NCBI GenBank assembly: GCA_965262055.1
Contig: CBDHEI010000002.1
Location: forward strand, 1,488,001 to 1,552,000
Source of the DNA: G958296245 sp965262055
GTDB lineage: Bacteria > Chloroflexota > Dehalococcoidia > Lucifugimonadales > G958296245
DNA: 64,000 nt
Reading direction: 5' to 3'
Positions 23,476-31,965 of the stretch are shown one piece after another. Positions within the stretch are counted from its first letter, which is position 1. Each line of letters starts with the position of its first letter. The translations under genes were made by a program, and so were the position numbers. The notes beneath the pieces were generated by a model. The model worked only from the letters and a program-made list of their open reading frames with translations. It did no database searches and was not told the DNA's origin.

Positions 23476-25178
23476 CCCGAATCCACCGAAAGACGACTTT
23501 GGGGACAGTCCTTGAAGAAGCCAGAGGGTGCTCCTCTGAATCTGGGAGAATGGTTTTGAAACAGAAAACCGCCCGGAAACAAGGAGCACCCAGTAGATGC
23601 TGCCACAGAATAATCCCGACCGTATCGGCGTCGTCTTTGACGACCACCGCCTGGTGGCCAATGCCGGCCTGCTCCTGCCGGCCACCCTTGCACAGCACCT
23701 GGGCCTGCGGGAACTCGCCGACCATCACCTCGACCTCGGCTGCGCACCGGGGCGGGCGAACACGGGGGACAAACTGCTGACGCTGGTCGCTTCCGCGCTG
23801 GCGGGCGGCGACTTCATCGACGACGCCGATGCGCTGCGTGCTGGTGGGACGGTCGGTGTTCTCGGCTGCGTGGTCAAGGCGCCATCCACCCTGGGCACCT
23901 TCCTGCGCAGTTTCCGGTGGGGGCATGTCCGTCAACTCGACCGGGTGAGCCGCCAGTTGCTGGCACGCGCATGGGCCGCTGGGGCCGGACCCGGCGACTC
24001 GCCCCTGACCATCGACCTGGACTCCACCATCTGCGAGACCTATGGACTGGACAAAGAAGGGGCGCGACACCACAACTACACCGGCGCGCGGGGCTATCAC
24101 CCACTGCTGGCCATCGCCGCCGGAACCGGCGATGTGCTGATGTCCCGGCTGCGCGAGGGCCGTGCCAACACCGCTCGCGGCGCTGCCCACTTCCTGCGTG
24201 AAACGGTGGGGCGGGTGCGCTACGGTGGGGCCAGCGGCCAACTCACGGTGCGCGCCGACAGCGGTTTCTACGCCCACGCTCTCGTCGCCGTCTGCCGCGA
24301 GATGGGTGTCCGCTTCTCCATCACCATCCGCCAGCACAAAGGCCTGCGGGAGTTGATTGAGGCGATCCCCGAGCAGGACTGGACGCCGATTCCCTACTGG
24401 ATGGACGGCGCCGCCGATGTGGCCGAGACTACCTATACCCCCTTCCAGAGTGAACCCGACGCCGCGCCGGTGCGGCTCATCGTCCGGCGGGTGAAGCCCA
24501 CGCCCGGTTCCCAGTTGGCCCTCTTCGCCACCTACAGCTATCACGGCTTCATCACCGACCGGGACGGGGAAACCCTGGAACTGGAGGCCGATCATCGCCG
24601 CCACGCCGAGATCGAGAACGCCATTCGAGACCTGAAACACGGCGTCGGACTCAACCATCTCCCCTCGGGGCGCTTCGCCGCCAACGGCGCCTGGCTGGCG
24701 GTGCAGGTGATGGCACACAACCTCGCCCGCTGGACAGCGCGCATCGGTCTGGCCGAACGGACCGTGACCACCAAGACCCTCAGGCGGCGGGTCTTCGCTC
24801 TGGTGGGACGGATCACCCACTCGGCGCGCCGCCTTACCCTGCATCTTCCCCAGCATTGGACTTGGGAAACCCAGTTCACTCGCGCCATGGCCCGGCTGCG
24901 AGCCATTCCACTCCCCGCCTGACTGCCAGCCTGCAACTGACCCAACTTCCCTGCAAACTCGTGCCACCCCGGTCCGCGAGAGTTCCCTGCTGCGTATTCT
25001 CTCGCCATCCCGCGCATCGCAGCTCCCGCAGAGGGCCATAGGGGCCCTATGCGGCGACTGAAGACCGTTCGCCGACCTCCAATCTACCCCAATGAGCCCA
25101 GCCATCTCCCCTGTAGCTCCCTCACCCACCCTGCCGCTGTCCTCACGCCGTCCATCGGTGTCCTTCGGTGGATTCGGG
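23476..25178 (+). mobile_element. Complete IS1380-family insertion sequence (about 1.7 kb)
   Basis: Both ends are visible. The left terminal inverted repeat CCCGAATCCACCGAAAGAC (23476-23494) matches the right end GTCCTTCGGTGGATTCGGG (25160-25178) with one mismatch. The element is flanked by the 5-bp direct repeat TTTAG (23471-23475 and 25179-25183), a target duplication. Total length is 1703 bp with a single transposase gene. The 256 bp between the transposase stop and the right end carry no other gene. The copy of TTTAG on the right contains the stop codon of the sialidase-like gene, so insertion left that protein intact. Confidence 0.93.
23597..24922 (+). CDS. IS1380-family transposase
   Basis: A 441-residue DDE transposase. 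The three acidic regions fit the family: LTIDLDSTICETYGLDKEGA, LTVRADSGFYAHALV, and the C-terminal HAEIENAIRDLKHGVGLNHL followed by FAANGAWLAVQVMAHNLARW. It reads through without frameshift, starts at ATG 23597, 121 bp inside the left end, and is bounded by matched inverted repeats and target duplications, so the element may still be active. The other IS1380-family transposase in the window (41621-43150) is clearly different in sequence. Confidence 0.94.
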   Translation: MLPQNNPDRIGVVFDDHRLVANAGLLLPATLAQHLGLRELADHHLDLGCAPGRANTGDKLLTLVASALAGGDFIDDADALRAGGTVGVLGCVVKAPSTLGTFLRSFRWGHVRQLDRVSRQLLARAWAAGAGPGDSPLTIDLDSTICETYGLDKEGARHHNYTGARGYHPLLAIAAGTGDVLMSRLREGRANTARGAAHFLRETVGRVRYGGASGQLTVRADSGFYAHALVAVCREMGVRFSITIRQHKGLRELIEAIPEQDWTPIPYWMDGAADVAETTYTPFQSEPDAAPVRLIVRRVKPTPGSQLALFATYSYHGFITDRDGETLELEADHRRHAEIENAIRDLKHGVGLNHLPSGRFAANGAWLAVQVMAHNLARWTARIGLAERTVTTKTLRRRVFALVGRITHSARRLTLHLPQHWTWETQFTRAMARLRAIPLPA

Positions 25179-25179
25179 T

Positions 25180-26298
25180 TTAGGGAAGGATCTCATCTTC
25201 GGAGTAGATGCTGCCGCCGATGTGTCGCATGCCCTCTTCATCGTGGAAGTAGTAGACCGTCAGCACTCGGCCGTCCTCGAGCAGCACAGACGCCGGATAC
25301 CCCAGGTCGCGGTGGAGGCCGTCGCCGCGAATGACGAATTCGTTGCCCACGTCCCAGGTCTCCCCCTCGTCGTCGCTGAGGCAAGCCCGGATCCCGTATG
25401 GCTCCCGGCGGTACCCGTAGGCGCACAGCACCCGGCCGCTCCGAAGCTGAATGCAGTGGGCTGGATGCCCCCATATCGGGGACCGCTTGACCCCCTGCCA
25501 CGTCCAGCCGTCGTCGTCCGAGTACGCCTGGTACAGGTAGTCCCCCGTGCGCATCATCGTGAGCAGCCGACCGCTGGCGAGGCGCACCAGGGGAGGCTCG
25601 CCGAAGCCGACCTTCCCTTCGGGATCGAGCGCCACCAGCGACGGCTGCTTCCACGTGCGTCCACCGTCCCCGGACCGGACGACGTAGACCCCGCTGGACG
25701 AGTCCGCCGAGTAGGTCGAGTTGAATATGAGCATTAGCTGACCGTCGGGCATCTGCAGCACACCGTCCTTGCCGGTATGCGCCTGGTAGGTCAGTCCCCC
25801 GATCCCGAAGGGCTCCGCGTCGCTCCAGGTGCGCCCGCCGTCCCCTGATCGGTACATGTACAGGCTGTCGGAGACCATTCCCCCGAACCGCTGGTTGTAA
25901 TGGTCGACGACCAGCACATTGCGGTCCGGGCTCATCGCTTCGGCCTGATCCTTGCTCATGTGCAGGAACCAGCGGTGGTTGTTCAGAACCAGCTCCCCGG
26001 ATGGGAGCTGGCCCACCATGGCCATGTTGAAGTCCTGCGTGCCGTCCGATTCGTCGACGACAACGTGGGTGTCCGGGTCCCACGTCCGTCCGTCGTCGCT
26101 CGAGCGCACCAGCGCGATACGCGAGCTGTCGTCCAGGTGGTAGTGGGAGATCTTGTTGTTGCCCGACCACATGGCCGCGACGCCCGGTCTCGCCGGGGCC
26201 TCCCGGAAGACGCACAGCAGGTCCCCGTCCTGCAGCCGGATGATGTGGGGGAACGCGGCGTGATGTCCCGTGCCCTTGGATACCGTTATGTGTTCCAT
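25180..26298 (-). CDS. Sialidase/BNR-repeat (Asp-box) glycosidase-like protein
   Basis: A 372-residue six-bladed beta-propeller. Five Asp-boxes of the form SxDxGxTW are visible: SSDDGRTW, SGDGGRTW twice, SDDDGWTW and SDDEGETW. An N-terminal FPHIIRLQDGDLLCVFRE is the equivalent of the FRIP region. No signal peptide is evident, so it may be cytoplasmic. Similar proteins are exo-alpha-sialidases or related glycoside hydrolases, but active-site residues are not clear enough to state sialic acid as substrate. ATG 26298 is preferred over a TTG three codons upstream. The IS1380-family element sits exactly at its stop codon, restored by the TTTAG duplication. Confidence 0.85.
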   Translation of the reverse strand: MEHITVSKGTGHHAAFPHIIRLQDGDLLCVFREAPARPGVAAMWSGNNKISHYHLDDSSRIALVRSSDDGRTWDPDTHVVVDESDGTQDFNMAMVGQLPSGELVLNNHRWFLHMSKDQAEAMSPDRNVLVVDHYNQRFGGMVSDSLYMYRSGDGGRTWSDAEPFGIGGLTYQAHTGKDGVLQMPDGQLMLIFNSTYSADSSSGVYVVRSGDGGRTWKQPSLVALDPEGKVGFGEPPLVRLASGRLLTMMRTGDYLYQAYSDDDGWTWQGVKRSPIWGHPAHCIQLRSGRVLCAYGYRREPYGIRACLSDDEGETWDVGNEFVIRGDGLHRDLGYPASVLLEDGRVLTVYYFHDEEGMRHIGGSIYSEDEILP

Positions 26299-26459
26299 AG
26301 TAGGCAAAGTCTAAGCAACGTCCAAGTCTCTTGTAAACCAAAGGCTAGGTCACAAATCCCCCATCTCTCCGGCCTTGCCGCCCGGACCTCCGCCCCGACC
26401 TCATTCGCGGTTGGGGCCATTCGGTGCGGTATACTGAGATAGTGCTCTAGCTAATGCCA

Positions 26460-26487
26460 TTGACAGCTACGGCCTGCCCCGTACAAT
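26460..26487 (+). promoter_or_regulatory. Sigma-70-type promoter for the 26.5-27.4 kb genes
   Basis: A perfect -35 TTGACA (26460-26465) and -10 TACAAT (26482-26487) are separated by 16 bp. The predicted start near 26494 gives a leader of about 45 bases before ATG 26540, which has its own GGAGG. Confidence 0.65.
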
Positions 26488-26539
26488 GATGCCCGTTCTT
26501 GAATCGATCGTCTACCCACGGTAGCTATGGAGGCGGCCA

Positions 26540-26836
26540 ATGCAACAGCACCCCGACCCTGTGCCTGATTTCTACGCTGACGCGTTTCAAGTCACGGTCA
26601 CACCCTTTGGCGTCAACATGACATTCTCCCTCAGAGACCCCCATCCGAGTCCAGCTAAACAGGTCCCAGGCACGGACGTGGCGAGGGTTCGTATGAGTCC
26701 GGAGCACGCGAAGATCGTGGGTATGATGTTGACTCGACAGATACGAGATTATGAGCGGCAGTCAGGGATCAAGATTGCAATTCCCTCGCAAGTCTACGCA
26801 CAGTTAGGTATCGCCGAGGAAGACTGGGAGGTATGA
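26540..26836 (+). CDS. Small DUF3467-like protein
   Basis: A 98-residue soluble protein with GGAGG seven to eight bases before ATG 26540. The middle segment VTPFGVNMTFSLRDP and VARVRMSPEHAKIVGMMLTR resemble DUF3467-type proteins (a short beta-rich domain followed by a helix that begins MSPxHAK). Function is unknown. It lies two codons ahead of a RelBE-like pair and shares their promoter. The DNA is less GC-rich than the flanking enzymes, which suggests a transferred accessory island. Confidence 0.65.
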   Translation: MQQHPDPVPDFYADAFQVTVTPFGVNMTFSLRDPHPSPAKQVPGTDVARVRMSPEHAKIVGMMLTRQIRDYERQSGIKIAIPSQVYAQLGIAEEDWEV

Positions 26837-26837
26837 C

Positions 26838-27140
26838 ATGGTGCTAGCCATGCCGTCAGCGACGACGAGGAAGCCTTGGAGACGCTTGGTCCAACATGGA
26901 GAATCACCTGCACCGGAATCTCCGATCACGTCCAGCACTGATGTATCCATCTTGGGGGTGACCTCGCGCGACCCCGACCAAGCATACTACTGGACGCCGG
27001 AATGGCAGAACGATGAGGAAGAAGCAAGGGGCGACATTCTGGCTGGCCGCGTCTCGGTTCTCAACAACCCAGACGAAGTGGAAGCGCACTTTAGCTCACT
27101 AACTAAGCGGTCCCGCCAAAGCCGCCGACGGAGGACATGA
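26838..27140 (+). CDS. Probable antitoxin of a RelE/ParE-like pair
   Basis: A 100-residue protein of which the first 30 residues look unstructured and basic. The conserved part is YYWTPEWQNDEEEARGDILAGRVSVL followed by DEVEAHFSSL, which is the pattern of short antitoxins preceding RelE-like toxins. The stop overlaps the ATG of the toxin gene (ATGA). ATG 26838 is one base after the previous stop; an internal start at MPSATTRK (26850) is possible. Confidence 0.65.
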   Translation: MVLAMPSATTRKPWRRLVQHGESPAPESPITSSTDVSILGVTSRDPDQAYYWTPEWQNDEEEARGDILAGRVSVLNNPDEVEAHFSSLTKRSRQSRRRRT

Positions 27141-27415
27141 GTCAAGAGGGGAGGCAGGTCGCAACCAACAACACCTTCGACTCTGCCTTCGTAAAGAAGC
27201 CCATCCAGGTACAAAAACGAATCACCAGGGTAATACAGCTCATCGCGGCCAATCCTCGGCATCCCTCTCTCCAATGCCACCGCGTTACTGGTGCGCAAGG
27301 TGTCTGGGAAGCATATGTCACACGTGGACGCTATCGGATGACGTTCGAGTACACTGAGCAAGGCCACATCCAGCTCCTCAACAATTGCACTCACGACATT
27401 CTGCCGCGGCGATAG
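27137..27415 (+). CDS. RelE/ParE-superfamily toxin
   Basis: A 92-residue protein with a RelE/YafQ-type pattern: a helix rich in Lys (VKKPIQVQKRITRVIQLI), then PRHPSLQCHRVTGAQGVWEAYVTRGRYRMTFEY and a final strand with NNCTHDILPRR. The arginines in the central sheet and the terminal HDIL are typical of ribosome-dependent mRNA interferases. It is coupled to the antitoxin-like gene just upstream by an ATGA overlap. Specificity is unknown. Confidence 0.8.
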   Translation: MSQEGRQVATNNTFDSAFVKKPIQVQKRITRVIQLIAANPRHPSLQCHRVTGAQGVWEAYVTRGRYRMTFEYTEQGHIQLLNNCTHDILPRR

Positions 27416-27500
27416 TTCTGGGCTGACTGCGCTCTGGCCATCCCTACGATCCATGGTGGATTGTACCGCCGGCAGGGTACGAATCCCGGACCGAGACACT

Positions 27501-27547
27501 AGCACCTTGTGGTGCTGGTTGACACTCCCCATGAGCGTCCATATCAT
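27501..27547 (+). promoter_or_regulatory. Hairpin/operator and sigma-70 promoter for the GNAT gene
   Basis: An inverted repeat AGCACC-TTGT-GGTGCT (27501-27516) lies immediately before a perfect -35 TTGACA (27519-27524), a 17-bp spacer and the -10 TATCAT (27542-27547). The start codon ATG 27570 follows about 15 bases after the predicted transcription start. The inverted repeat could be an operator or the terminator of the upstream toxin operon. Confidence 0.65.
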
Positions 27548-27569
27548 CGGGGCCACGATGGTGCGCTGA

Positions 27570-28541
27570 ATGGAATTCAAGAAGCTCGAAGTGCCGTTGC
27601 CCGAGGACCTCGCCCGTGAGCTCTACGCCTTCTGGGAGCGCATCTTCGGGCCGGGTGACATGCCCTTGGAGCTCTTCCTCGGCAGCGAGCGTCGCCACAA
27701 CGACAACACCGTCTACATGATGCGCGAGGGAGAACGGCTGGCCGGCACATGCATGCTGACCGTCTCGCGGGCCGCACCCACATTGGGCGGCTTCGGCGAG
27801 GTGGCCACTGACCCCGACCTCCGGCGCGGAGGGATTGCCTCCCGGCTCTGCCGGGCAGCCGTGGAGGACTTCCGCGTCCGGGGCGGCGAGGCTCTGTTCT
27901 TGGGAACGGGCAACCCCGAAGCGGCGCGCATCTACCACCGCCTGGGCTGGCGCCGGCTGGCCGGCTCCAACATATGGGCCAACATCACCTCCGACCGCTC
28001 GCCGGAGGAGTTTCTCGTAGACCACTTCCGCTCCATAAGGCCGCCCATAACCGTCGCCCCCGCCACGCCCCACGTGCGCGTCCCGATGATCCCATTGATC
28101 GCGTCGCCCCACGACTGGCAGGTCCTGGACGCCAACCCCGACGGCATGTTCTCCACGCGCTACCGCCTCCAGCGCTCCACCATGGGCCAGTATCCCAAGT
28201 ACCAGGCGGTCGCAGACGACGGGCGCGGCGCCTGGTTCGCCGGTAGGGCGCCAAACGGAGGTGTCGTCGGGCTCTCCTCGGCGCGCCTCGACGAGGACGG
28301 ACGCTGCCAGGTGGACGCCTTCACCCACCGCAGCTTCGACGCCCACTGGGAGGCGCTGGCGAGGGCGGCCATGCAGTGGGGCGAGTCGCACGGCTCGTCC
28401 GCTTTGCGCGCACGCGTCTCCGTGGAGGACGAGCAGAAGAGGGCACTGTTCGAGTCCCTGGGCTTTTGCGAGGCGGGCCCGGCCGCAGACTTAGAGTTCG
28501 ATACCTGGACCGTACCATCGGTCTGGATGGAGGTGTCATGA
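27570..28541 (+). CDS. GNAT-family N-acetyltransferase
   Basis: A 323-residue protein. Residues 1 to about 145 form a GNAT domain: strand GTCMLTVSRA, then FGEVATDPDLRRGGIASRLC, which contains the acetyl-CoA P-loop RRGGIAS, and LGTGNPEAARIYHRLGWRRL at the end of the fold. A second, less conserved half contains DGRCQVDAFTH and a final VEDEQKRALFESLGF, reminiscent of a degenerate second GNAT domain. The substrate is unknown. The stop overlaps the ATG of the TIM-barrel gene (ATGA), so both are under the 27519 promoter. Confidence 0.85.
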   Translation: MEFKKLEVPLPEDLARELYAFWERIFGPGDMPLELFLGSERRHNDNTVYMMREGERLAGTCMLTVSRAAPTLGGFGEVATDPDLRRGGIASRLCRAAVEDFRVRGGEALFLGTGNPEAARIYHRLGWRRLAGSNIWANITSDRSPEEFLVDHFRSIRPPITVAPATPHVRVPMIPLIASPHDWQVLDANPDGMFSTRYRLQRSTMGQYPKYQAVADDGRGAWFAGRAPNGGVVGLSSARLDEDGRCQVDAFTHRSFDAHWEALARAAMQWGESHGSSALRARVSVEDEQKRALFESLGFCEAGPAADLEFDTWTVPSVWMEVS

Positions 28542-30040
28542 GAAGACAACGCACAATCTACTTCGACGACGCGCGCCACTACTACCTGTTCGTGTTCGAG
28601 CCGCCCATGGCGATGGAGGACGCATGGTCGCCGATCGACCAGGTCGTCGGGACCGCCGTGGACACATTCGCCTACGGTGTCGCCCGGGGCGACGGCGTCT
28701 TCTATCCGTCGCGCGTGGCCACGCGTTTCGGCACCGACATACAACCATTCGAGCAGGCCGCCTACTGGCGCGTCTGGCACAACATGCAGAGCCTCATGGA
28801 CCGCGGCCTCGACCCCCTCCGGGTGCTCGTCGACCGGGCGCATGAGAAGGACATGGACTTCATCGCCAGCCTGCGCATCGGCAACTACACTCACAAGTAC
28901 CCGGAGCACAGCGTCATGACAGGGGGCCGCGGCTTCGTCCACGAGGAGGTGCGCGCCCACCAGCTAGACCTGCTGCGAGAGCTGGCGGTCGACTACCCGG
29001 TCGACGGCATCGAGCTCGACATCGCCTCGGCGCCCGGCGGAGGCGCCTTCTTGGTCAGCGATGAGGACGCCGCCGAGTACACGCCCACGATCACAAGCTG
29101 GGTGCGTGATGTCGCGGCCATGGCAAGGAGCCGAGAAGGCGACCCCGCGGTCGTCGGGGCTAGGGTCTTCCCGACCGAGGAGATGTGCCTGCGGCACGGC
29201 CTCGACGTGCGCGCATGGCTGAAGGAGGGCATCGTCGACTACATCGTCCCCCTGCTCTACGTCGACTTCACACTGGACTCTGACATGCCCATAGACTGGC
29301 TCGTCGAGGCCGCCCACGAGGCGGATGTCTCCGTCTACGCAATGCTCCAACCCTACGTGGCGAATGAGAAGAGCGGGGCACCCGAGCGCGTCTACGCCTC
29401 CCCGGACAACATGCACGCCGCCGCCTCCAACTTCTGGGACCGCGGCGTGGACGGCATGTACACTTGGTTCATGCGCTGGCCCCTCGGCGACGCCCAGCGT
29501 AGGACGCTCTCCGACCTGGGCGACCCGGAGACCCTAAGGGAGGCCCGCAAGCACTACGTCCTGCGCCGGAGGACGGACCAGGCCGTCAACCTCGGGTACG
29601 ACGCCGCGCTGCCCGTGTCCATCGCCCCCGGGGACACCGGACAGCGCCGCCCGGTGAGCTTCTACGTAAGCGACGATTTCGACGGCTCGAACGACCGTAT
29701 CGTGTCGGCCCGGCTCAGTGTACGCATACGCGATCTCGTGTCTGCGGATGTCCTGAGGATCGAGCTGAACGGTAACTCGCTCGAAGGGGAGCGCTGGCGC
29801 CGCAGCTACGGCGATGTCATCGGCCCCTTCGGCTCGCAGTGGCTGGAGATCGACCTGGAGGCCGTCCGCCCCAGGAAGGGTTGGAACACCCTGGACTTCG
29901 TGCTCGTCAGCCGTCCCCCGGACCTGGCCGGCACCATCGTTGTCGAGGACGTGGAGCTTCTGGTCGAGTACGGCCCGTACCCGTCCAAGCCCACCAGCCG
30001 GGGCCAGCCCCAATCATCCCAATCAAAGCAATCACACTAA
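28538..30040 (+). CDS. Predicted TIM-barrel hydrolase-like protein, paralogue A
   Basis: A 500-residue soluble protein of no family I can name. Repeated alternation of strands and helices with PLRVLVDRAHEKDMDFIASL, YPVDGIELDIA, LDVRAWLKEGIVDYIVPLLY and NFWDRGVDGMYTWFMRWP looks like a TIM barrel of the GH10-like type, followed by a C-terminal beta-sandwich of about 130 residues (LSVRIRDLV through VEDVELLVEYGP). A distant paralogue with the same order of motifs is at 31966-33558. ATG 28538 overlaps the GNAT stop. The extreme C-terminus is rich in Ser and Gln. It is probably catabolic given its neighbours; a glycoside hydrolase role is inference. Confidence 0.7.
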   Translation: MRRQRTIYFDDARHYYLFVFEPPMAMEDAWSPIDQVVGTAVDTFAYGVARGDGVFYPSRVATRFGTDIQPFEQAAYWRVWHNMQSLMDRGLDPLRVLVDRAHEKDMDFIASLRIGNYTHKYPEHSVMTGGRGFVHEEVRAHQLDLLRELAVDYPVDGIELDIASAPGGGAFLVSDEDAAEYTPTITSWVRDVAAMARSREGDPAVVGARVFPTEEMCLRHGLDVRAWLKEGIVDYIVPLLYVDFTLDSDMPIDWLVEAAHEADVSVYAMLQPYVANEKSGAPERVYASPDNMHAAASNFWDRGVDGMYTWFMRWPLGDAQRRTLSDLGDPETLREARKHYVLRRRTDQAVNLGYDAALPVSIAPGDTGQRRPVSFYVSDDFDGSNDRIVSARLSVRIRDLVSADVLRIELNGNSLEGERWRRSYGDVIGPFGSQWLEIDLEAVRPRKGWNTLDFVLVSRPPDLAGTIVVEDVELLVEYGPYPSKPTSRGQPQSSQSKQSH

Positions 30041-30071
30041 TCACAGTTCACAGTCCGAAGGAGGCTATCTG

Positions 30072-30572
30072 ATGGAGCCCGCAGCAAGCCCCATACCCCA
30101 GGGGATGAACGTGGTAACCGTCCAGCTCTGGTTCAACGGACAGGGCAGGAAGGCTATGCAGTTCTACAGGAGGGCCTTCGGCGCCGAGCAGGTCGGCTAC
30201 GTCGCCGCCACTCCCGACGGCAGTGGAATAATGCACGCGATGATGAGGATCGGCGACACTAACCTGATGATCGCGGACGCCTGGCCCGGCCAGTGGGAGC
30301 GAGGCCCCACCGATACGGCGACCGCCAGCCTACAGATATACACCGAAGACTGCGACCGCCTCTTCAACCGCGCCAGGAAGGAGGGTTGCGAGGTCATCTT
30401 CCCCGTCACCGACATGTTCTGGGGAGACCGAGTGGGCAAGCTCAAGGACCCCTACGGCCACTGCTGGGTCATAGCCACCCACAAGCAGGACCTCACCGAC
30501 GAAGATCTGGAGGCCGCCCAGAAGGAGTGGCTCTCCACCCTGCCCGCTCCGGCCGACCAGCCCCTGACGTAG
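30072..30572 (+). CDS. VOC-family protein (PhnB/glyoxalase-like)
   Basis: A 166-residue protein of the vicinal-oxygen-chelate superfamily, PhnB/'3-demethylubiquinone' type: NVVTVQLWFNGQGRKAMQFY RRAFG at the first beta-alpha unit, HAMMRIGDTNLMIADA, TDTATASLQIYTEDCDRLFNRA, and WGDRVGKLKDPYGHCWVIATH at the end. GAAGGAGG (30057-30064) precedes ATG 30072. The metal ligands of true glyoxalases are not obvious, so it may be a binding protein or dioxygenase-like enzyme. It lies 31 bp behind the TIM-barrel gene, probably in the same transcript. Confidence 0.85.
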   Translation: MEPAASPIPQGMNVVTVQLWFNGQGRKAMQFYRRAFGAEQVGYVAATPDGSGIMHAMMRIGDTNLMIADAWPGQWERGPTDTATASLQIYTEDCDRLFNRARKEGCEVIFPVTDMFWGDRVGKLKDPYGHCWVIATHKQDLTDEDLEAAQKEWLSTLPAPADQPLT

Positions 30573-30608
30573 CGCAACAGGGCGGGCGCACAGGGAGTTG
30601 CACTACAT

Positions 30609-31085
30609 TCAGTGCAGGGACACGCCCAGCTCCGCTAGGAAGTATCCTTGGCCTGCAGCGAGCTCGGGTACTTGGTCAGGTAGCATAACCCAATACAACT
30701 CGAACTCGATCCGTTTTGAGGGGCATCCGCTTGGATGCAACTCGAAGTGGCGCCAGGTTGAGGGTGTGTCGCCTCTGCATTCAAGGTGATAGTAGTAACG
30801 CCGATGTAGCTCGGCAATTCCGTAGGACGACATGTCGTAGTCACGGGTGCCCAAGAAACGGCGGACCACCAGGCTGTCGAGGCCGGTTTCCTCCTGGGCC
30901 TCTCTGAGAACCCCATCATCAGGAGACTCCCCTGGCTCCAAGGTACCAGCAGGTACCTGTATCCCGGCATCCGAATTGACATGCCGTAATACGAGCAGAT
31001 GCTCATCTTTCGTGACATAGGCCACGACCTTCTCAACGACTCTCAAGGCCGCACCCTCCTGTTCTGTCCGGCTATTCCGGCACAC
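30609..31085 (-). CDS. Nudix hydrolase
   Basis: A 158-residue protein with a complete Nudix box: GTLEPGESPDDGVLREAQEETGL fits Gx5Ex7REUxEExGU, with the catalytic Glu residues in REAQEETG. Flanking strands RVVEKVVAYVT and YYYHLECRGD complete the fold. It hydrolyses a nucleoside diphosphate linked to another moiety; the substrate is unknown. It is on the opposite strand from the surrounding enzyme genes, in visibly less GC-rich DNA, and its start abuts the stop of the unknown gene at 31086-31865, forming a two-gene island. Confidence 0.88.
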   Translation of the reverse strand: MCRNSRTEQEGAALRVVEKVVAYVTKDEHLLVLRHVNSDAGIQVPAGTLEPGESPDDGVLREAQEETGLDSLVVRRFLGTRDYDMSSYGIAELHRRYYYHLECRGDTPSTWRHFELHPSGCPSKRIEFELYWVMLPDQVPELAAGQGYFLAELGVSLH

Positions 31086-31865
31086 TCACGGGTTGTCGGT
31101 TACTATCGTGACGAGACTATACATTTCTTCAAGCCCGCTCAAGTCCAATTGCCCCACCTGATTCAGCAGGCCTTCGGCCGACGCTTCGATGTTCCGCTTC
31201 ACTTCATCATCAATATCAAGTAAGGAGACAGCCGAGAGGCAAGAATAGGTCAGAGGACGTATCAACTCATTCAGGCAAACAAGAAGCCCGATCTGCTGAA
31301 ATATCATACCTGTTGAGGGTCGACCCAAGAAATTGAAAGATTGCGGTTTCAGATCCGGACGAGCGTGAGCTGATCGTGCAGATAAGGAGTAGTATCTTTG
31401 GGTGTCAATCGGGGGATTCTTCAGCCTACGTCGTACTTCAGCTGGAGTGAATCTTCTCCACGCCTTTTCCCACCCTTCACGTGACTTCCTATATTCAGCC
31501 AGCACTGTATGATTCCTACAAAACAGAACCAATAGGTTGGCTATCTCCCCTATACCCCGGCTCAGAAGAAGCGATTCGTCATAGTACCCTATACGCAGCA
31601 GACGTACTGCGGCGTGCCCGTTGGATGCCGCTCTTGCGCACAGATACACAACGGCATGGTCCTTGTTGCTACATCCCCAGAAGCAGGAACCCATCCCACT
31701 AAGGTATGCCAGAACTGTGCCAATCCCATCGAGGCGGGATCGTCCTCCATTCCCAATGTCCGCAGTGTGGGAGTCAGTTTCTACTTGACATCGATCCTCC
31801 AAGCTCCAAGCGTGCTCAAGGAATTCAAACCCTTTCAGGAGTTCGTTAGGGCCCCCCTCAGTCAT
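31086..31865 (-). CDS. Protein of unknown function, partner of the Nudix gene
   Basis: A 259-residue, largely helical protein that I do not recognise. Segments such as AAVRLLRIGYYDESLLLSRGIGEIANLLVLF, with regularly spaced Arg and Glu on a helix, and the C-terminal LLDIDDEVKRNIEASAEGLLNQ recall the HEPN/DUF5677-type helical bundle, but the resemblance is weak. The stop touches the start of the Nudix gene, so they are likely co-transcribed. Codon use and base composition are less GC-rich than the enzymes on either side, which suggests transfer as an island. Confidence 0.6.
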   Translation of the reverse strand: MTEGGPNELLKGFEFLEHAWSLEDRCQVETDSHTADIGNGGRSRLDGIGTVLAYLSGMGSCFWGCSNKDHAVVYLCARAASNGHAAVRLLRIGYYDESLLLSRGIGEIANLLVLFCRNHTVLAEYRKSREGWEKAWRRFTPAEVRRRLKNPPIDTQRYYSLSARSAHARPDLKPQSFNFLGRPSTGMIFQQIGLLVCLNELIRPLTYSCLSAVSLLDIDDEVKRNIEASAEGLLNQVGQLDLSGLEEMYSLVTIVTDNP

Positions 31866-31965
31866 CTACTAATCTCCAGATGCATTCCAGGCTAGCCCCG
31901 GCCTTCGGGTTAAGTTGGATGGTATCATTGATCTCCACAAACAAGAACCAGCAGGTGACTATCCC

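Noticed and set aside
23381..25129. 582-residue minus-strand frame opposite the IS1380-family transposase
   Set aside because: Shadow of the transposase; it crosses the IS boundary.
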